From Alcanivorax nanhaiticus (GTDB taxonomy: Bacteria > Pseudomonadota > Gammaproteobacteria > Pseudomonadales > Alcanivoracaceae): a stretch of DNA of 64,000 nucleotides. The notes under the pieces were generated by a model. It worked only from the letters and a program-made list of their open reading frames with translations, was not told the origin of the DNA and ran no database searches. Below are positions 56,534 through 64,000 of this stretch, piece after piece (position 1 is the stretch's first letter; each line of letters begins with the position of its first letter). The translations under genes were made by a program, and so were the position numbers. The stretch is taken from positions 124,001 to 188,000 of the forward strand of contig NZ_ARXV01000005.1 in NCBI RefSeq assembly GCF_000756665.1, in the 5' to 3' direction.

Positions 56534-58777
56534 TCAGTCACTTTCCTTGCGCTCTACTGCCATGCTGTCCACATTCTGGAAACCACGGGGCAGCTTGGCA
56601 CCACGACGGCCTCGCTCGCCGTAATAGTGTTCCAGATCCCCAGGCTTGAGTGTCAGGTGACGCTTGCCGGCGTAAATGGTGAGCGAGTCTTGCGGCCCAA
56701 CCACCCGCACATCCTGAACAAACTCTTCCCGACTCTGCACACGGGCAGACGGCACAGACATCATCTTGTTGCCCTTGCCCCGCGCCATTTCCGGCAATTC
56801 CTTGACCGGGAACACCAACAGGCGCCCCTCGTTGGAAACCAGCGCGATCAGATCATCACTGGTGCTGGAAATGGATTGGGGCACCAGGACACGGCCACCC
56901 TTGGGCACACTCAACACTGTCTTGCCCGCTTTCTTGTTGGCTTGCAGATCCGCATACCGCACTACAAAACCGTAGCCGGCATCGGTGCTCATCAGATAGG
57001 CATCCTTGTCCTTGCCCATCACGGCGGCTACGAAACTCGCCCCGGAGGGAGGGCTCACCCGACCAGACAACGGTTCGCCCTGGCCTCGAGCGCTGGGCAG
57101 GGTGTGGGCAAGCAGCGAGTAACTGCGGCCGGTACTGTCGAGGAAACAGACAGGCTGATTGGACTTGCCCTTGGCAGACGCCTTGTACTTGTCGCCGGCC
57201 TTGTAGCTCAGGCCTTCCACATCCACGTCATGGCCCTTGGCAGCACGCACCCAGCCTTTTTCGGACAGCACCACGGTTACCGGATCGGCGCTGACCAGAT
57301 CGGTTTCATCCAGCGCTGCCGCAGCATCACGTTCCACCAGCGGAGAGCGGCGATCATCTCCGTATTTGTCGGCATCTTCCTTCAGCTCCTTGGCCACCAG
57401 CTTTTTCATTTTGGCAGTGGAACCCAGCGTAGCCTCAAGCTTCTCGCGCTCTTCGTTGAGCTCATCCTGCTCGCCCCGAATCTTCATTTCTTCGAGCTTG
57501 GCCAGATGGCGCAATTTCAGTTCGAGAATCGCTTCCGCCTGACGATCCGAAATCCCGAAGCGTTCCATCAGTACCGGTTTGGGTGCGTCTTCAGTACGGA
57601 TGATATGAATCACTTCATCAATATTCAGAAACGCTGCCAGCAAGCCTTCAAGGATATGCAGGCGATCCAGCACCTTGTCGAGACGATGCTGAAGGCGACG
57701 ACGCACCGTCACCATACGGAACTGCAGCCATTCGTTGAGAATGGCATCCAGGCTCTTCACCTGTGGCCGGCCATCAATGCCGATCATGTTCAGGTTCACC
57801 CTGTAGTTTTTCTCCAGATCCGTAGTGGCGAACAGGTGACTCATCAACTGCTCCACATCCACTCGATTGGAACGCGGGGTGATTACCAGGCGAGTAGGAT
57901 TTTCATGATCAGACTCATCACGAAGATCGCTGACCATGGGCAGCTTCTTCTTGTTCATCTGGTCAGCAATTTGTTCCAGTACCTTGGCACCCGACACCTG
58001 ATACGGCAGCGCGGTGACGACAATGTCGCCCTCTTCACGCTCATACACCGCACGCTGTTTGAGTGACCCCTTGCCCTCGGCATACATGCGAATGATGTCG
58101 TTCTGCGGGGTAATCACTTCCGCTTCGGTCGGGAAGTCCGGGCCCTGGATAAACTCCATCAGATCATCCAGCGACGCACCGGGGTCTTTCAGCAGGTGAA
58201 TGCAGGCGTTGGCCACTTCGCGCAGGTTGTGTGGCGGGATATCTGTGCTCATACCCACCGCGATACCCGTGGTGCCGTTTAGCAACACATTGGGTAACCG
58301 CGCCGGCAGCATTTTGGGTTCTTCCAGCGTGCCATCGAAATTCGGCAACCACTCCACCGTGCCCTGCCCCAGCTCCGAGAGCAGCACTTCAGCATAGGGC
58401 GCCAGCTTGGATTCCGTATAACGCATGGCCGCGAAGGATTTGGGATCGTCAGCACTACCCCAGTTACCCTGACCATCCACCAGCGGATAGCGATAACTGA
58501 ATGGCTGCGCCATCAGCACCATGGCCTCATAACAGGCCGAGTCACCATGAGGATGGTATTTACCCAGCACATCACCCACGGTACGGGCAGATTTTTTGTG
58601 CTTGGCGGTGGACTTGAGGCCCAACTCGCTCATGGCGTAAACAATCCGCCGCTGCACCGGCTTGAGACCGTCGCCAATGTTCGGCAACGCCCGGTCGAGA
58701 ATGACGTACATGGAATAATCCAGGTACGCTTTTTCGGTGTATTCCCTCAGGGGAAAACTTTCAAATTCTTCAGCCAT
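56534..58777 (-). CDS. parC: DNA topoisomerase IV subunit A
   Basis: A 747-residue breakage-reunion subunit of topoisomerase IV, which unlinks daughter chromosomes. The active-site Tyr is in [10 protein letters not shown] near residue 121; the quinolone region HGDSACYE has Ser and Glu as in sensitive enzymes. The C-terminal beta-pinwheel begins around residue 490 ([19 protein letters not shown]). Length equals E. coli ParC (752) closely. It follows parE on the minus strand, but 150 bases including repeat element J separate the two. Confidence 0.97.
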   Translation of the reverse strand: MAEEFESFPLREYTEKAYLDYSMYVILDRALPNIGDGLKPVQRRIVYAMSELGLKSTAKHKKSARTVGDVLGKYHPHGDSACYEAMVLMAQPFSYRYPLVDGQGNWGSADDPKSFAAMRYTESKLAPYAEVLLSELGQGTVEWLPNFDGTLEEPKMLPARLPNVLLNGTTGIAVGMSTDIPPHNLREVANACIHLLKDPGASLDDLMEFIQGPDFPTEAEVITPQNDIIRMYAEGKGSLKQRAVYEREEGDIVVTALPYQVSGAKVLEQIADQMNKKKLPMVSDLRDESDHENPTRLVITPRSNRVDVEQLMSHLFATTDLEKNYRVNLNMIGIDGRPQVKSLDAILNEWLQFRMVTVRRRLQHRLDKVLDRLHILEGLLAAFLNIDEVIHIIRTEDAPKPVLMERFGISDRQAEAILELKLRHLAKLEEMKIRGEQDELNEEREKLEATLGSTAKMKKLVAKELKEDADKYGDDRRSPLVERDAAAALDETDLVSADPVTVVLSEKGWVRAAKGHDVDVEGLSYKAGDKYKASAKGKSNQPVCFLDSTGRSYSLLAHTLPSARGQGEPLSGRVSPPSGASFVAAVMGKDKDAYLMSTDAGYGFVVRYADLQANKKAGKTVLSVPKGGRVLVPQSISSTSDDLIALVSNEGRLLVFPVKELPEMARGKGNKMMSVPSARVQSREEFVQDVRVVGPQDSLTIYAGKRHLTLKPGDLEHYYGERGRRGAKLPRGFQNVDSMAVERKESD

Positions 58778-58797
58778 TTCTCAGCTCTTTTTTATTT

Positions 58798-58921
58798 ACC
58801 ACAGAGAACACAGAGGTCACTGAGGGAAAAAATTCAGATTACAAACCGCTCGCCATCAGAAACCTGCAGAGCCACAAAGAAGTAAAGGGTTTCTCTCTGT
58901 GCGCTCTGTGACCTCTGTGGT
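58798..58921. repeat. Nonamer inverted-repeat element J (gene-less), between parE and parC
   Basis: Left arm ACCACAGAG, AACACAGAG, GTCACTGAG (58798-58824); right arm CTCTGTGCG, CTCTGTGAC, CTCTGTGGT (58895-58921). The 70-base interior has no gene. It lies 20 bases upstream of the parC start codon and 6 bases past the parE stop, so it could affect coupled expression. Confidence 0.85.
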
Positions 58922-58927
58922 GAAAAA

Positions 58928-61336
<2,409 letters not shown>

Positions 61337-61346
61337 AAAACAGCCT

Positions 61347-61928
61347 TTAGATCTTTACACCACAAAACCGCAGTATCAGCGGTATGAAGGCGTCAAAGTT
61401 ATCAAAGCCATGGCTTCCACCCAAGCCGCAATAACGGTGGCAGTCGCCATGATAGTCCCAGCCGTCTTCCCAGTTCAGTGTTTCATCCCCGGTCTGGGTC
61501 AGCAGCAGCAGGTTTTCCGGCTGGGAAATCGCCTCCACTTCATAGCGTTTCAGCTCATTCAGCCAGGCTGGGTCAAACTCCCAGGCCTCACCGGTGTGAT
61601 AGTTATGCTGGATACCTGTGTATTTGTCCAGTAGTAGCCAGGGACGAACCGCAGGATTGATCAGCACAGCCTTGAGATCGTGATGTTCCGCCAGCCAGGT
61701 GGCATAGAAACCTCCCAGTGACGATCCCAGCAACGCTACCGGGCCTGCAGATGCAATCGCCGCATCCAGCTCCGCCATGGCCTGACGAGGCGAGGGCGGC
61801 AGTGCTGGCGTAATCAAACGCTCTGCACACCCTGCCCGCTCAAACATCTCACGAAGCAGGCCTGCCTTGTGCGAGGCTGGAGAACTGTTGAAACCGTGAA
61901 TATAGAGAAGAGACGTTTCGGGGGCCAT
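61347..61928 (-). CDS. yqiA: YqiA family esterase
   Basis: A 193-residue alpha/beta hydrolase with LLYIHGFNSSPAS at the N-terminus, nucleophile GSSLGGFYATWLAE near residue 69, a strictly typical LINPAVRPW, and GGSHGFDNFD with the catalytic His near the end. E. coli YqiA cleaves short palmitoyl-CoA and p-nitrophenyl esters. ATG 61928 (MAPETSLLYIHG) matches family N-termini; the longer frame would translate repeat element H. It sits in the cpdA-yqiA-parE order of enterics. Confidence 0.93.
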   Translation of the reverse strand: MAPETSLLYIHGFNSSPASHKAGLLREMFERAGCAERLITPALPPSPRQAMAELDAAIASAGPVALLGSSLGGFYATWLAEHHDLKAVLINPAVRPWLLLDKYTGIQHNYHTGEAWEFDPAWLNELKRYEVEAISQPENLLLLTQTGDETLNWEDGWDYHGDCHRYCGLGGSHGFDNFDAFIPLILRFCGVKI

Positions 61929-61944
61929 GAGGTCTAATCCGCAA

Positions 61945-62193
61945 CAGTGAACAGTGAACAGTGAACAAGGCTGCCCGACCAGCATACCCTGTCAAGTTTT
62001 ATAGGGTTTTTCCTTTGTTTTTAAAGGCACAGGCTGCCCGACCAGCATACCCTGTCAAGTTTTATAGGGTTTTTCCTTTGTTTTTAAAGGCACGAGGCCG
62101 CGTCCAACCTCTGGGCGCGGCCTCTATCCTGTCAGATCACATAACGCGCGAACGCGCCGCTATTAACTGTTCACTGTTAACTATTAACTGCTC
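61945..62193. repeat. Heptamer inverted-repeat element H with a 63-bp tandem duplication
   Basis: Left arm 61945-61965 is three copies of CAGTGAA; right arm 62166-62193 is ACTGTTC, ACTGTTA, ACTATTA, ACTGCTC and ends 1 base before the cpdA stop codon. The interior holds an exact 63-bp tandem duplication (61968-62030 and 62031-62093) of a block resembling the interior of element D. A hairpin GAGGCCGCG / CGCGGCCTC (62094-62123) follows. Confidence 0.85.
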
Positions 62194-62194
62194 T

Positions 62195-63001
62195 TCAGTA
62201 GCCTTTGACGCTGAAATCCACCTCAAAGGTGATCCCTTCCACGCGGCTGACGCCGGTGTCGATACGACCATCTGCATGAAGATCAAGCCAGCGATAGCCA
62301 GGGTTGGTATCGTCGACGGCAAAGTCTTCGCTGTGGGGTTTGAACTGCACGCAGGTACTGGGCACCGCCAGCATGCGCACCCCTTTGCGGACCTCATCAT
62401 ATTCCTGATGCACATGGCCCCAGATGATGGCGCGTACACGAGGGTGCTGATCGATCACGTCAAAAAACTTGTCGGCGCTACCCACCACCTGAGTATCCAG
62501 CCAGGCACACCCCATTGGAACCGGATGGTGGTGCAGGCACACCATCAGGTGTTCACCGTTGGCGTTACGCAAGGCATTGTCGAGGAATTTCAGATCTTCA
62601 TCGAAAAGCTCGCCGGGCACTTCACCGGGGATAGTGGAATCCAGCATGACAACCGTCCAGTTGCCCACTTCAAGCACACAGGGGCTCATGCGTTCACGCT
62701 GGGCATGAAGCGCTTCCAGCATCGGCGCTGGCTTGTCGTGATTGCCTTCCAACCAGTAGACCGGCGCACTGAAATCGCTCAGCGCCTTATCCAGCCGCTG
62801 ATAGGACTCAAAGGAAGCATCCTGGGACAAATCCCCGGTCGCCAGGATGAGATCCGGATTAGGCTGCTCCTTGCGGATCAACTCCAGAACCTTATCCAGG
62901 CTGAACTGGGTATTGAGGCCCAACAGCTTGCCGCTTTCATCGGCAAACAAGTGGCAGTCCGATAACTGCACAATTCGAAGGGGCTGCAACTGCTGCGTCA
63001 A
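62195..63001 (-). CDS. cpdA: 3',5'-cyclic AMP phosphodiesterase
   Basis: A 268-residue metallophosphoesterase that hydrolyses cAMP. All metal-binding motifs are seen: SDCHLF (D-x-H), ATGDLSQD, LEGNHDKP, CLHHHPVPMG and WGHVHQEYD. No ATG precedes the first motif; TTG 63001 (reads LTQQLQPLRIVQLSD) follows GGAG at 8 bases and fits the E. coli N-terminus, while TTG 63064 would place the start beside the MITE-like repeat. Lies between yqiB and yqiA, as in enterics, though repeat elements fill both gaps. Confidence 0.92.
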   Translation of the reverse strand: MTQQLQPLRIVQLSDCHLFADESGKLLGLNTQFSLDKVLELIRKEQPNPDLILATGDLSQDASFESYQRLDKALSDFSAPVYWLEGNHDKPAPMLEALHAQRERMSPCVLEVGNWTVVMLDSTIPGEVPGELFDEDLKFLDNALRNANGEHLMVCLHHHPVPMGCAWLDTQVVGSADKFFDVIDQHPRVRAIIWGHVHQEYDEVRKGVRMLAVPSTCVQFKPHSEDFAVDDTNPGYRWLDLHADGRIDTGVSRVEGITFEVDFSVKGY

Positions 63002-63065
63002 ATCCCCACTCCCGTGACCATTCTCTTTTACGTTCCCTTTGACTGGGGAGGCCAACCCTCCCAAG

Positions 63066-63329
63066 GGAGCCTCTGAGCAGTGATTTGCTTACTCAGCGTG
63101 GCCTGAAGCGTGCATCTGCTGTGCCTTGTCTCGATGGTCAGGGTGGTTCCCTTTCGGAGAGGCAAGGCACAGCAGATGTGCGCTTCAGGCCGCGCCCTCC
63201 GGGTCTTCCAGGCTGACCCGCACTCGTTGTTGCACTTTCTCGACAGGCAACCAGCATGCCTTCAAAAGCGCGCCTAGATTGCGGGCCAGCCTGAAAGACT
63301 GAGCAAGCAAATCACTGCTCAGAGGCTCC
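63066..63329. mobile_element. 264-bp MITE-like nested inverted repeat
   Basis: Terminal arms 63066-63096 (GGAGCCTCTGAGCAGTGATT...) and 63299-63329 are inverted copies with 30 of 31 bases matching. A second inner pair, 63101-63128 and 63163-63190 (GCCTGAAGCG...CTGTGCCTTG), matches at 26 of 28. No gene inside, no target duplication recognised. It separates cpdA and yqiB, which are normally close. From 63330 to 63489 nothing more is seen. Confidence 0.7.
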
Positions 63330-63489
63330 CCGGCGTCCCCGTCACGCCTTCAGGCCTTTTCCCGACCCTTACCTTCATCTTATAACCAAGATGATGTCAC
63401 ATTTCTAGGTGACAGCGTCCAGACCCTGAAATGGTTACCAATTCTCCACAATTGATACTCTCGGCGCTTGCCCAATAGCACAATCCATG

Positions 63490-63948
63490 TCAGTCACCAG
63501 AAACCTGCCGGCGCCAACTCATACCCGCATCCCGGCCATGATCGTGAACATGACGAAGCCATTCAGCCAGAAACCGGTTCCATTGCGCCTTTTCGTCACG
63601 CTGATGCATGTGCCTGTTCGGGTAGCCATAACGGGCATTCACTTTCCGGAACGGCCGCGCCTCGGTGACTTCGGCCAAGCGAGCATCGTGATAAAGACGC
63701 ACCGTCAGACGCGATGCTGGTAGCACCGCCAGCAACTCCTGATCTTCCAGCCGCACGGTGGTGGTATACGGTGAACGCTCCAATACGCGCAGATACAAGG
63801 TATGGGGGTGATGCTCATGACCCAGCTCAACCGCCAGACTATCGCTATCACCCAGCGCCTTCATCAAAGGCATCATGCGCGCATAGTTTTCCTCGCACTG
63901 CGTCATCAGCGCGCGAAAATCCAGACGATAACGCCCGCGGCGCGTCAC
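63490..63948 (-). CDS. yqiB: DUF1249 family protein (YqiB-like)
   Basis: A 152-residue protein of the YqiB family: YRLDFRALMTQCEENYARMMPL at the start (key part CEENYARMMPL), VELGHEHHPHTLYLRVLERSPYTTT-type centre, then LTVRLYHDARLAEV and NARYGYPNRHMHQRDEKAQ near the C-terminus. Function unknown. GTG 63948 overlaps the nudF stop codon by GTGA and has GGGGAG just upstream, so it is translationally coupled to nudF; a TTG at 63960 is less likely. Confidence 0.88.
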   Translation of the reverse strand: MTRRGRYRLDFRALMTQCEENYARMMPLMKALGDSDSLAVELGHEHHPHTLYLRVLERSPYTTTVRLEDQELLAVLPASRLTVRLYHDARLAEVTEARPFRKVNARYGYPNRHMHQRDEKAQWNRFLAEWLRHVHDHGRDAGMSWRRQVSGD

Positions 63949-64000
63949 GCAGCTCCCCAACGAACGTCCAGCTCATTGCGGTGCAGCAACAGCCACTGCA
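63945..64000 (-). CDS. nudF: ADP-ribose pyrophosphatase NudF, C-terminal fragment (runs off the right edge)
   Basis: Only the last 17 codons are inside the window: QWLLLHRNELDVRWGAA then TGA. The short sequence resembles the C-terminal helix of NudF (E. coli ends with ALQWLQLHHQ...), and the position directly before yqiB is where nudF lies in enteric bacteria. The Nudix box itself is outside the window, so the identification rests on the tail and on gene order. Confidence 0.65.
   Translation of the reverse strand, partial: QWLLLHRNELDVRWGAA

Noticed and set aside
61961..62965. 334-residue open frame with a duplicated 21-residue block
   Set aside because: The duplication is the 63-bp DNA repeat in element H; the rest is antisense to cpdA.

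Overview
The window looks like chromosome of a marine, hydrocarbon- or lipid-using gammaproteobacterium, most like Alcanivorax or a close relative. This is inferred from gene content: fatty acid beta-oxidation genes, many alpha/beta hydrolases, a Baeyer-Villiger-type monooxygenase operon, two ferritin-like PF10118 genes, and housekeeping order shared with Pseudomonas (hemB, ppk1, ppx, trxA, rho, ubiD) and with enteric bacteria (nudF, yqiB, cpdA, yqiA, parE). No rRNA, tRNA, phage, CRISPR or classical IS transposase was seen.

Layout. 1-9.7 kb: exported DUF1176 protein, several alpha/beta hydrolases, and a TetR regulator divergent from a FadI-like thiolase and FadE-like acyl-CoA dehydrogenase; two copies of one palindrome lie in the shared promoter. 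9.9-14.2 kb: DUF502, greB, a VOC protein, hemB, a MarR regulator and a hydrolase that share a promoter motif. 14.5-25 kb: Fur-box TonB receptor, ppk1/ppx convergent pair, trxA, rho, ubiD. 25-29 kb: two Tat-type exported enzymes (sugar-lactone oxidase-like and alanine racemase/D-threonine aldolase-like), a BOF stress protein, and an AT-rich small membrane protein. 29-38 kb: second iron receptor, an M24 peptidase / EphD-like fusion / PF10118 operon, an amidase and a quinone oxidoreductase-like gene. 38-45 kb: TonB receptor plus dual-domain beta-propeller phytase with a candidate Pho box, then a degenerate GGDEF protein with an AraC regulator. 45-50 kb: FMO/BVMO, SDR and PF10118 operon, DUF2780, UPF0126. 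50-56.5 kb: third iron receptor, CvfB-like, DUF2058, DUF4262, outer-membrane barrel, acyltransferase. 56.5-64 kb: parC, parE, a GxxExxY nuclease-fold gene, yqiA, cpdA, yqiB and the 3' end of nudF.

The most unusual content is between genes. (1) Eight intergenic elements have arms made of iterated 7-bp units facing inverted iterated 7-bp units. The unit sequence differs by locus, yet the period and inverted layout are constant, and some arms supply the stop codon of the neighbouring gene. (2) Three elements are bounded by inverted iterated 9-mers of the type ACCACAGAG; one of them encloses the GxxExxY gene and two are gene-less, which looks like an autonomous/non-autonomous pair. (3) REP/REPIN palindromes occur, one apparently split by a heptamer element, with no RAYT transposase in view. 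(4) A 264-bp MITE-like nested inverted repeat lies between cpdA and yqiB. These may be mobile or structural DNA systems that ordinary gene annotation misses.
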